From: Saccharothrix ecbatanensis
Lineage (GTDB): Bacteria > Actinomycetota > Actinomycetes > Mycobacteriales > Pseudonocardiaceae
Length of the DNA stretch: 64,000 bases
Assembly: GCF_014205015.1 (NCBI RefSeq)
Contig: NZ_JACHMO010000001.1
Span: 8,122,001 to 8,186,000 of the forward strand
Reading direction: 5' to 3'
The notes beneath the pieces are model-generated. The model saw only the letters and a program-made list of their open reading frames with translations. It searched no databases and was not told the DNA's origin. Within the stretch, counting starts at the first letter, position 1. Every line of letters starts with the position of its first letter. The position numbers and the translations under genes are program-made. Of this stretch, positions 51,962 through 59,757 are shown piece after piece.

Positions 51962-53274
51962 CGGTACTCCTCCACTCGGCGTGCGATCCCGATCCCGAAT
52001 CCGACAGCCGCCAGCGCGAACAACACCGCGGGGCCGAACCCGAGCAACGTCGTCGCGTCGCTCGCGTCACCGGTCGCGGCGGACAGCCGGGCACGCGCGG
52101 TGTCACCCGCGTCGCCGACGGCCTTGTCCAGCGCGGTGAAAGCGGAACCCGAGCCGGACGGGTCCGTGCCGACGGCGGCCTGGACGGCGTCGGCGTAACG
52201 GCCCTCGTCGTCGGCCGCCCGCAGGTCCTTGTGCGCTTTGACCCAGTTGTCGGTCGCCGTTCGGATGGCGGCGACGTCCACCCCGTTGTCCCCGGCGACG
52301 GCCAGCGGTCCGCCATCGACCAGCAACCGGTCGATCCGGTCGGTGAAACCGGCGTCGGACGCGCTGCCGCCGCTGCGGGCGACCAGCACGAGGCTCTCGT
52401 TGCTGCGGGCCTGGAGGACGAGCGTGCCGGCCTCGTCCAGCGCGGTCGCGGCGTCGCTGGCCTCGTTGGCGTCGGCCAGGGCGGTGTTGGTGGACACCGT
52501 GGCCGCCACCCACCACATCAGCCCGGCCACGACCGCGAGGATCGCGGCGGCGACGCCGAGGTTCAGCCTGCGGCGGGTCCGCCGGAACTCCTTCCGGGAG
52601 AAGTCGAGTGCGATGAACAGCAGTGCCAGCCCGAACACGACGACCGCGATCGGCAGCGCACTGGCCCGCTGGTAATCGGCGTTCAGCGCGCTCACCTCGC
52701 TGTGGCGCAAGGACTCGGCCGCGGGCAGCAGCTCGGTGCGCATTTGCGCGGACGCCTGCGCCAGGTACGACTGGCCGAGTGGCAGCCCCTGCCGGTTGTA
52801 CGTGCGCGCCGTCTCGATCAGCCCGGTGTAGTTGGGCAGCCCGGTGATCATGGTGTCCAGCGGCTTCGCGGCCGGATCGTCCGGCGTGATCAGCCGGGAC
52901 GCCTCCGCGAGTCCCCGGCCGGCGCGGGCGATGTCGGCGTCGTAGCGGGTGCGGATCGCGGGCGGCTCCTGGCCGGACGAGACGTAGCCGCTGGTGGCCA
53001 TCGCGTCGGCGTCCGCGAGCGCCTGGTAGATCTCGCCCGCGGCTTGCGCCAACGACGCGTCGCGGTTGCCCGCTTCGTCGATCGCGCCGACCCGCGAGGT
53101 GCCGCCGACCAGGCTGATCACGGCGGTGATCAGGCTCGCGAGCGTCAACACCACGCCGATGCGGCGTAGCTGCGCGGGCGTGCGCGGCCCGGTCCACTGC
53201 GAAAGACGGGACCGCTGAGTCCCGGTCGCACCACCGGCCGACGGTAACGCGGCGGCCGGAATCTGCGTCGTCAT
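51958..53274 (-). CDS. glnX: GlnX-like transmembrane signalling protein
   Basis: A 438-residue protein with four membrane helices in two pairs (IGVVLTLASLITAVISLVGG; ALPIAVVVFGLALLFIALDF; LGVAAAILAVVAGLMWWVAA; FGPAVLFALAAVGFGIGIA), each pair flanking a helical extracytoplasmic domain. This matches GlnX, which relays GlnH occupancy to PknG. It is the first gene of a two-gene operon with glnH. Confidence 0.88.
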   Translation of the reverse strand: MTTQIPAAALPSAGGATGTQRSRLSQWTGPRTPAQLRRIGVVLTLASLITAVISLVGGTSRVGAIDEAGNRDASLAQAAGEIYQALADADAMATSGYVSSGQEPPAIRTRYDADIARAGRGLAEASRLITPDDPAAKPLDTMITGLPNYTGLIETARTYNRQGLPLGQSYLAQASAQMRTELLPAAESLRHSEVSALNADYQRASALPIAVVVFGLALLFIALDFSRKEFRRTRRRLNLGVAAAILAVVAGLMWWVAATVSTNTALADANEASDAATALDEAGTLVLQARSNESLVLVARSGGSASDAGFTDRIDRLLVDGGPLAVAGDNGVDVAAIRTATDNWVKAHKDLRAADDEGRYADAVQAAVGTDPSGSGSAFTALDKAVGDAGDTARARLSAATGDASDATTLLGFGPAVLFALAAVGFGIGIARRVEEYR

Positions 53275-53423
53275 GGGTACCCCCTTGGCAAGCTTCCGAT
53301 CTTAACCGGCCGAGGGTGACCACCACCCGAGCTCGGTGAAGCTCCCCGTGGTGTTTTGTGGGGTGTTCCGTCCGCGACGGGCCAGTGCGGGTGCGGTGTC
53401 GATCAATCACTACGATCCGGCCG

Positions 53424-56393
53424 GTGCGCTTCGTGGCGGATCTCCACATCCACTCCAAGTACTCCCGGGCCTGTAGCCGCGACTGCGATCTCGAACACCT
53501 GACCTGGTGGGCCCGGCGCAAGGGGATCTCGCTGGTCGGCACCGGCGACTTCACCCACCCCGCCTGGTACGACCACCTGACCGAGAACCTGGTCGAAGCC
53601 TCCCCGGGCCTGTTCCGGCTGCGCGCCGACCTGGACCGCGACATCGACCGCAGGCTCCCGCCGTCACTGGCGACGACACCGGTCCGCTTCATGCTGTCGG
53701 TGGAGATCTCCACCATCTACAAGCGGGGTGACCGGACCCGCAAGGTGCACCACCTCGTCTACATGCCGGACCTCCAGTCGGCGGCGCGCTTCAACGCCCG
53801 GCTGGCCAAGATCGGCAACATCGGGTCGGACGGGCGGCCGATCCTCGGGCTGGACTCGCGCGACCTGCTGGAGATCACGCTGGAGTGCGGCGGCTACCTC
53901 GTGCCCGCGCACGTCTGGACGCCGTGGTTCGCGGTGCTCGGGTCGAAGTCCGGGTTCGACGCCATCGACGACTGCTACGTCGACCTCGCGTCCCACATCT
54001 TCGCCGTGGAGACCGGCCTGTCGTCCGACCCCGCGATGAACTGGCGGGTGTCCGGCCTGGACAAGTACCGCCTGGTCAGCAACTCCGACGCGCACTCGCC
54101 GCCCGCTCTGGGCCGTGAGGCGACGGTGTTCGACACGGACCTGGACTACTACTCCGTGCGGCGCGCGCTGGAGACGGGCGACGGGTTCGCCGGGTCCCTC
54201 GAGTTCTTCCCCGAGGAGGGCAAGTACCACGTCGACGGGCACCGCAAGTGCGGCGTTCGGATGGAACCGCGGGAAACGCTGGCGCACAACGGGATCTGCC
54301 CCGAGTGCCGCAAGCCGTTGACGGTCGGGGTGCTCAGCCGGGTGGAGGAGCTGGCCGACCGGGAGTCCGGGTCGCCACCGGCCGCCGCCGCCGGGTTCAC
54401 CAGCCTGGTACCGCTGCCGGAGATCGTGGGCGAGATCGTCGGCACCGGGCCGAAGAGCAAGAAGGTGCAGACCGAGATCGACCGGCTGACGTCGGCGCTG
54501 GGGCCGGAACTCGTGATCCTCCAGGACGTTCCGGTGGACGACATCGCGGCGCACTCGACGTTGCTGGGCGAGGCGGTGGCCCGGCTCCGGCGCGGTGAGG
54601 TGGTGCGCGACTCGGGGTACGACGGCGAGTACGGCGTGATCCGGGTGTTCGAGCCGGGGGAGCTGGAACGGCGGCGGTCCGCGTTCTCGCTGTTCGACTA
54701 CGCCGCGCCGGTCAAGTCCACTGTGGAGCGTCCGCGGCCGGTGGCCGTCGAGCCCGTGACGCCGGCACCCGTGGCCCCGGTCGTGGTCACGGGATCGCTG
54801 TTGGACGGGCTGGACCCGGAGCAGCGGGCGGCGGCCGAGGTGGACGGCGGGCCGTTGCTGATCATCGCCGGGCCGGGCACGGGCAAGACGCGCACGTTGA
54901 CGCACCGGATCGCGGACCTCGTCACGTCGCGGGGCGTGCCGGCGAGCGAATGCCTGGCGATCACGTTCACCCGCCGTGCGGCGGAGGAGATGGCCGAACG
55001 CCTCGCCGTGCTCACGCCGGGGGTCCGCGACCTGACGATCGCCACGTTTCACTCGCTCGGTGTGCTGATCCTGCGTGAACACCACTCGTCCGTGGGATTG
55101 TCGGCATCGTTCGGCGTCGCGGATCCCGACCGGCAGGTGGAGGTGGCGCTGTCCGTCGTCGCGGACGCCAAGGAGGCACGGGCGCTGGTCGTCTCCGGTG
55201 ACGAGCGGTACAAGAAGGCGCTGCGGGCACTCGATCTGGTGGACTTCGAAGACCTGATCTCCTTGCCGCTGGCGTTGCTGGAGGACTCGCCCGACCTGGT
55301 CGCCGCCTACCGTTCGCGGTGGCGCTGGGTGTCCGTGGACGAGTACCAGGACGTCGACGAGCAGCAGTACCGACTGCTCAGGCTGCTCACCCCGCCGGAC
55401 GGCAACCTGACCGCGATCGGTGACCCCGACCAGGCGATCTACCGGTTCCGGGGCGCCGACGTCGGCTTCTTCCTGCGGTTCCGGGAGGACTTCCCCGCGG
55501 CCCGGACCGTGCACCTGACCAGGAACTACCGGTCGTCGGCGGCCGTCGTCACGGGTGCGCTGGAGGTGATCGCGCCGTCGTCCCTCGTCCCGGGTCGGGA
55601 GCTGCGTCCCATGGTGGACCACGGTTCCGCGCCGATCGGCGTGCACCACGCGTCGTCGGAGGCGGCCGAGGCGGCGTTCGTGGCGCGGACCATCGAGCAG
55701 GTGCTGGGCGGCGCGTCGTTCCACGCGTTCGACAGCGGGCGGGTGGCGTCCGACGGCACGCAGGGCCTGGGGTTCTCCGACTTCGCGGTGCTGTGCCGGA
55801 CGGACCGGCAGTCACGGGCGCTGGTCGACGCGCTGACCCAGTCCGGCCTCCCGTTCCAGAAGCGCTCGCACGACCGCCTGGCCGACCGTCCCGGCGTGGC
55901 GCGGATCGCGAACGACCTCAAGTACGCCTCCGGCGACACGGTCCTGGAACGCGTGCGTGCCGTCGCCGGCGACGACCACACCGCCTACGAACTGCTGAAA
56001 CCCTTGGCCGCCACCTGCGACACCGACTTCGAACGCTTCCACACCGCGCTCGCGCTGGGCGTCGAGGTCGACACCTGGGACCCGCGGGCGGACCGGATCT
56101 CCCTGCTCACCCTCCACGCGTCGAAGGGCTTGGAGTTCCCGGTCGTGTTCATCGTCGGGTGTGCGGACGGTCTGCTGCCGATGCGCTGGCCGGGCACCGA
56201 CGACGAGGAGGCCGTGGACGAGGAACGCCGCCTTCTCTTCGTGGGCATGACAAGGGCGCAACGACACCTGTACCTCAGTCACACCACCGGGCGACCCCGA
56301 TCCCCGTTCCTCAACGCGCTCAAGGCCTACGACCAGATCGGTGACGCGCAGCCGCGCCGCAAGCGCAAGGGCACCCAGCTGAGCCTGCTGTAG
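53424..56393 (+). CDS. EndoQ-like PHP nuclease fused to UvrD/Rep-type helicase
   Basis: A 989-residue fusion. Residues 1-~400 are a PHP-type nuclease like endonuclease Q, which nicks DNA beside deaminated bases: VADLHIHSKYSR, GTGDFTHPAW, LVYMP, PAHVWTPWF, NSDAHSP, a zinc region (KCGVRM, CPECRKPL), and KKVQTEIDRL. From ~465 a superfamily 1 helicase follows: Walker A PGTGKTRTL (~483), VDEYQDVDEQQ, GDPDQAIYRFRGAD, TLHASKGLEFPVVF and VGMTRAQRHLYLS. GTG 53424 follows TACGAT closely, suggesting a leaderless transcript. It probably nicks and unwinds damaged DNA in one polypeptide. Confidence 0.9.
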   Translation: MRFVADLHIHSKYSRACSRDCDLEHLTWWARRKGISLVGTGDFTHPAWYDHLTENLVEASPGLFRLRADLDRDIDRRLPPSLATTPVRFMLSVEISTIYKRGDRTRKVHHLVYMPDLQSAARFNARLAKIGNIGSDGRPILGLDSRDLLEITLECGGYLVPAHVWTPWFAVLGSKSGFDAIDDCYVDLASHIFAVETGLSSDPAMNWRVSGLDKYRLVSNSDAHSPPALGREATVFDTDLDYYSVRRALETGDGFAGSLEFFPEEGKYHVDGHRKCGVRMEPRETLAHNGICPECRKPLTVGVLSRVEELADRESGSPPAAAAGFTSLVPLPEIVGEIVGTGPKSKKVQTEIDRLTSALGPELVILQDVPVDDIAAHSTLLGEAVARLRRGEVVRDSGYDGEYGVIRVFEPGELERRRSAFSLFDYAAPVKSTVERPRPVAVEPVTPAPVAPVVVTGSLLDGLDPEQRAAAEVDGGPLLIIAGPGTGKTRTLTHRIADLVTSRGVPASECLAITFTRRAAEEMAERLAVLTPGVRDLTIATFHSLGVLILREHHSSVGLSASFGVADPDRQVEVALSVVADAKEARALVVSGDERYKKALRALDLVDFEDLISLPLALLEDSPDLVAAYRSRWRWVSVDEYQDVDEQQYRLLRLLTPPDGNLTAIGDPDQAIYRFRGADVGFFLRFREDFPAARTVHLTRNYRSSAAVVTGALEVIAPSSLVPGRELRPMVDHGSAPIGVHHASSEAAEAAFVARTIEQVLGGASFHAFDSGRVASDGTQGLGFSDFAVLCRTDRQSRALVDALTQSGLPFQKRSHDRLADRPGVARIANDLKYASGDTVLERVRAVAGDDHTAYELLKPLAATCDTDFERFHTALALGVEVDTWDPRADRISLLTLHASKGLEFPVVFIVGCADGLLPMRWPGTDDEEAVDEERRLLFVGMTRAQRHLYLSHTTGRPRSPFLNALKAYDQIGDAQPRRKRKGTQLSLL

Positions 56394-56440
56394 CAGTCTG
56401 AGACCCGGAACTGTCGGACCCCTTGGCTACGGTCGACCCC

Positions 56441-56860
56441 ATGGCACACACCATCGGCTTGTCCCTCGACTGCCACCACCCGACCCGGCTCGCCGAGTTC
56501 TGGAAGCTCGCCCTCGGCTACGAGGACGAACCGCCGCCCCTGCCGTTCAAGACGAGGCAGGAGTGGGCGGCGCAGTTCGACGACCCCGACGACGACCAGG
56601 ACGACGGGGCCTGGCTCCACGACCCGGCAGGCGTCGGTCCGAAGATGTTCCTGCAACAGGTGAAGGAGCCGAAGACCGAGAAGATCCGGCTCCACCTGGA
56701 CGTCCGGGTGAGTCTGGAAGCGTCCAAAGCGGACCGCTGGCCGACGATCCAGGGCAAGGTCGCCCAGCTGGTGGAGGCAGGCGGTCGCGTGGTGGGGGAG
56801 CACCCGGAGCACCACGTCGTCATGGCCGACCCGGAAGGCAACGAGTTCTGCGTCTGCTGA
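56441..56860 (+). CDS. VOC superfamily protein (glyoxalase-like)
   Basis: A 139-residue protein with the Glyoxalase_6-type pattern: IGLSLDCHHPTRLAEFWKLALGYE, KMFLQQVKEPKTEKIRLHLDV and HHVVMADPEGNEFCVC. Function unknown. TACGGT lies ten bases before the ATG, so the message may be leaderless. Confidence 0.82.
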   Translation: MAHTIGLSLDCHHPTRLAEFWKLALGYEDEPPPLPFKTRQEWAAQFDDPDDDQDDGAWLHDPAGVGPKMFLQQVKEPKTEKIRLHLDVRVSLEASKADRWPTIQGKVAQLVEAGGRVVGEHPEHHVVMADPEGNEFCVC

Positions 56861-56903
56861 AGGCGCCCGCGAACGCGATCACAAGATCACGAGTGGACTG
56901 GAC

Positions 56904-56920
56904 CATAACGTGACGTTATG
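56904..56920. promoter_or_regulatory. 17-bp perfect palindrome upstream of the secreted protease
   Basis: CATAACGT-G-ACGTTATG, unusually A/T-rich for this genome, lies 93 bases before the protease start. It is a strong candidate operator for a dimeric repressor or activator. Confidence 0.55.
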
Positions 56921-57013
56921 ACTCGACTGGCATATCCGCCCGGCTCTCCCGCCGCATAGCGTCGGTGTCACGGCCCCGCATCCCGTGTCACCACCCTGCA
57001 AGGAGACCAGCGG

Positions 57014-58327
57014 ATGACTCGACGCACCGTCGCCGCTGTCGCCGTGGCGCTGCTGGGCGCTGCCGGTCTGGCAGCAGCCCTCACCACCACCGCGACCGCT
57101 GACCCACCACCGACCACGACCGCCGACAGCGGCATGGTCGCCGCCATGGCGCGCGACCTGCGCCTGACCCCTGAGCAGGCCCGTGCCCGCATCGACCGGG
57201 AGGCCACCGCGGCCCGCACCGAGAACACCCTCAAGGCACGCCTCGGCCCGGACTTCGCGGGCGCCTGGCTGAACGCCGACGCCACCGAACTGGTCGTCGG
57301 CGTCACCACCGCGTCGCAGATCCAGGCCGTCGAGGCGGCGGGCGCGCGGCCGGCGGTGGTCGGGCGTTCCCTTGCCGACCTGGACGCGCTCAAGGTCGAG
57401 CTCGACCGGAACGCCCGCAACGCGCCCGGGTCGGTGCCCGGCTGGTACGTCGACACGCCCACCAACACCGTCGTCGTCCTGGCCAGGGACGTCGTCGACG
57501 CGAAGGCGTTTGTGCTGGCCAGCGGCCTCCACGAGGCGGACGTGCGGATCGAGCGGTCCGCCGAGCGCCCCCGCCCGCTGATCGACGTGATCGGCGGCAA
57601 CGCCTACTACATCGGCAGCGGCTCCCGGTGCTCGGTCGGGTTCGCGGTCAACGGCGGGTTCGTGACCGCCGGGCACTGCGGCCGGACGGGCGCGTCCACC
57701 ACCCAGCCCAGCGGCACGTTCGCCGGGTCCAGCTTCCCCGGCAACGACTACGCCTGGGTCCGCACGGCCGCCGGCAACACGGGCCGTCCGCTGGTCAACC
57801 GCTACCCCGGCACGGTGCCGGTGGCGGGCTCCACCGAGGCCCCGGTGGGCGCCTCGGTCTGCCGCTCCGGCTCCACGACGGGCTGGCGCTGCGGCACCAT
57901 CCAGCAGAAGAACGCCTCGGTGACCTACCCCGAGGGCACGATCACCGGCCTGACCCGCACGAACGCCTGCGCCGAACCCGGCGACTCCGGCGGCTCGTGG
58001 CTGACCGGTGACCAGGCGCAGGGCGTCACCTCCGGCGGCTCCGGGAACTGCACGTCCGGCGGGACGATCTACTTCCAGCCGGTCAACGAGATCCTCCAGG
58101 TCTACGGCCTCCAGTTGGTCGTCAGCGGCGGCACGCCCCCGACCAGCACCACGTCGCCGACCACGACCACGACGGACCCCGGCCAGACGACCTGGCAGCC
58201 AGGCGTCGCGTACGCGACCGGCTCCCTCGTGACGTACGGCGGCGTCGGGTACAGGTGCTTGCAGGGGCACACGTCCCAACCAGGCTGGGATCCGCCGACG
58301 GTGCCGGCCCTGTGGCAGCGCGTGTGA
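57014..58327 (+). CDS. Secreted S1 (streptogrisin/alpha-lytic-type) protease with carbohydrate-binding domain
   Basis: A 437-residue pre-pro-protease. Signal peptide (TRRTVAAVAVALLGAAGLAAAL), a pro-region of ~150 residues with the alpha-lytic type motif, then the mature domain: His in FVTAGHCG, Asp in GNDYAWV, Ser in EPGDSGGSW, and paired Cys residues. A Thr/Pro linker leads to a C-terminal CBM5/12 chitin-binding-type domain (TWQPGVAYATGSLVTYGGVGYRCLQGHTS). It is probably a broad secreted protease held on chitin or cell walls. AAGGAG precedes the ATG. Confidence 0.93.
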   Translation: MTRRTVAAVAVALLGAAGLAAALTTTATADPPPTTTADSGMVAAMARDLRLTPEQARARIDREATAARTENTLKARLGPDFAGAWLNADATELVVGVTTASQIQAVEAAGARPAVVGRSLADLDALKVELDRNARNAPGSVPGWYVDTPTNTVVVLARDVVDAKAFVLASGLHEADVRIERSAERPRPLIDVIGGNAYYIGSGSRCSVGFAVNGGFVTAGHCGRTGASTTQPSGTFAGSSFPGNDYAWVRTAAGNTGRPLVNRYPGTVPVAGSTEAPVGASVCRSGSTTGWRCGTIQQKNASVTYPEGTITGLTRTNACAEPGDSGGSWLTGDQAQGVTSGGSGNCTSGGTIYFQPVNEILQVYGLQLVVSGGTPPTSTTSPTTTTTDPGQTTWQPGVAYATGSLVTYGGVGYRCLQGHTSQPGWDPPTVPALWQRV

Positions 58328-58354
58328 GTGGCTAGCGGCGGGCGCACACGCGCG

Positions 58355-58388
58355 GAGGTCCGGCTCGGGCAACGGCGAGCCGGACCTC
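58355..58388. terminator. Bidirectional hairpin terminator
   Basis: A perfect 13-bp stem (GAGGTCCGGCTCG / CGAGCCGGACCTC) with an 8-base loop, between the convergent protease and SDR genes. Confidence 0.8.
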
Positions 58389-58394
58389 GTCGCG

Positions 58395-59102
58395 TCACAA
58401 GTGGGCGCCGCCGGTCGCGTCGAGCCACGCGCCCGTCATCCAGCGCGCGTTGTCGGACGCCACGAACGAGACCACGTCGGCGATGTCGTCGGCGAAGCCG
58501 ATCCGCCCCAACGCCGAGCGCGCCGCCATCGCCGCCTCCGCGTCCGGGTTCCCTCGCAGCCACGACGCGTTCTGGTCGGTGTCCACCACTCCCGGCGCGA
58601 CGGTGTTCACCGTGATCCCGCGCGGCCCGAGGTGTAGCGCCAGCGTGCGCGTGAACGTGTCCAGCGCCCCCTTCGTCATCGAGTACGCGATCCCCGTCGG
58701 CATCGCGATCCGCGTCGCGCCGGACGAGATGTTCACGATCCGCCCACCGTCCCGGAGCAACGGCAGCGCGCGCTGCACCAGGAAGAACGGGGCCCGCACG
58801 TTCACCGCGAACACCTCGTCGAACGCCTCGGGCGTCACGTCCTCGATGGGCGCCGGAAGGCCGATCGCGGCGTTGTTCACCAGCACGTCCAACGGCGGCA
58901 GCGCCGCTACCAGCGCGTCGAGTTCATCGGGCAACGACGCCCGCACCGCGAACGCCCTGCCTCCGGCCTCCTCCACCACCGAGGCCGCCGCCGCGTCGTC
59001 CCTCGCGTAGTGGACGACAACCCGCATCCCGTCCGCCGCCAACCTCAGGGCGATCGCCCGGCCGATCCCGCGGCTCGCTCCGGTCACCAATGCCGTCTTC
59101 AC
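58395..59102 (-). CDS. Short-chain dehydrogenase/reductase
   Basis: A 235-residue classical SDR: VTGASRGIGRAIAL, VNNAA in DVLVNNAAIG, catalytic Ser in NISSGA, YSMTK (Tyr-x-x-x-Lys), and VAPGVVDTD. NAD(P)H-dependent reduction of an unknown carbonyl. GTG 59102 follows TTGGAG; GTG 59108 is an alternative. It is divergent from a TetR gene that probably controls it. Confidence 0.9.
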   Translation of the reverse strand: MKTALVTGASRGIGRAIALRLAADGMRVVVHYARDDAAAASVVEEAGGRAFAVRASLPDELDALVAALPPLDVLVNNAAIGLPAPIEDVTPEAFDEVFAVNVRAPFFLVQRALPLLRDGGRIVNISSGATRIAMPTGIAYSMTKGALDTFTRTLALHLGPRGITVNTVAPGVVDTDQNASWLRGNPDAEAAMAARSALGRIGFADDIADVVSFVASDNARWMTGAWLDATGGAHL

Positions 59103-59114
59103 CAGCACTCCAAT

Positions 59115-59146
59115 CTGTAACAACCACTACAGAAGGCGAACTGTAG
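59115..59146. promoter_or_regulatory. TetR operator candidate
   Basis: Overlapping inverted repeats: CTGTA (59115-59119) with TACAG (59128-59132), and CTACAG (59127-59132) with CTGTAG (59141-59146). They lie between the divergent SDR and TetR starts. The arrangement would let one regulator block both promoters. Confidence 0.6.
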
Positions 59147-59159
59147 CGGACGCTATAAA

Positions 59160-59729
59160 ATGAGCCGCATGGTGGGGCGCAAGCGTGGGTTCGACCGGGA
59201 CGACGTGCTGGACCAGGTCACGCGAGCCTTCTGGCGGAACGGCTTCCAGGCGACCTCGGTCGCCGACCTCACCGGGACCACCGGCGTGAACCCACCGAGC
59301 CTCTACGCGGCGTTCGGCGACAAACGCACCCTCTTCGCCGAGGCCGTGTCCCGCTACCAGGCGACCTACGGCGCGTTCACCAAGCGCGCCCTCGAAGAGG
59401 AGCCCACCGCACGCCATGCCGTGGAGCGGATCCTGAACGAGGCCGCGATCGAGTACACGACGCCGGAGCGGCCCAAGGGCTGCCTGATCCTCAGCTCCCC
59501 CGAGCTGCACGACCTGCGTGACCAGGCCAGGCAGGCGTTCGAGGCCAAGATCCGGCACGACGTCGCCACCGGCGCGCTGCCCGCCGGCGCCGACGCGCAC
59601 CGCCTCGCCCTGTTCGTCGCGGCCACCGTCCGGGGGATGTCGTCGCTGGCCCGGGACGGCGCCACGCGGGAAGAACTGCGCGACGTTGCCCGGACGGCGC
59701 TGTCGGCGTGGCCCGCACCCGTACCCTGA
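59160..59729 (+). CDS. TetR-family transcriptional regulator
   Basis: A 189-residue repressor. Helix-turn-helix: DVLDQVTRAFWRNGFQATSVADLT followed by GVNPPSLYAAFGDKRTLFAEAV. The C-terminal ligand domain has PERPKGCLILSSPEL with one Cys, as in regulators of SDR-type redox enzymes. ATG 59160 directly follows an AT-rich CGCTATAAA, so the transcript may be nearly leaderless. Confidence 0.88.
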   Translation: MSRMVGRKRGFDRDDVLDQVTRAFWRNGFQATSVADLTGTTGVNPPSLYAAFGDKRTLFAEAVSRYQATYGAFTKRALEEEPTARHAVERILNEAAIEYTTPERPKGCLILSSPELHDLRDQARQAFEAKIRHDVATGALPAGADAHRLALFVAATVRGMSSLARDGATREELRDVARTALSAWPAPVP

Positions 59730-59757
59730 GAGTCGACGAGAAGGGGTGGTGCGGGTC

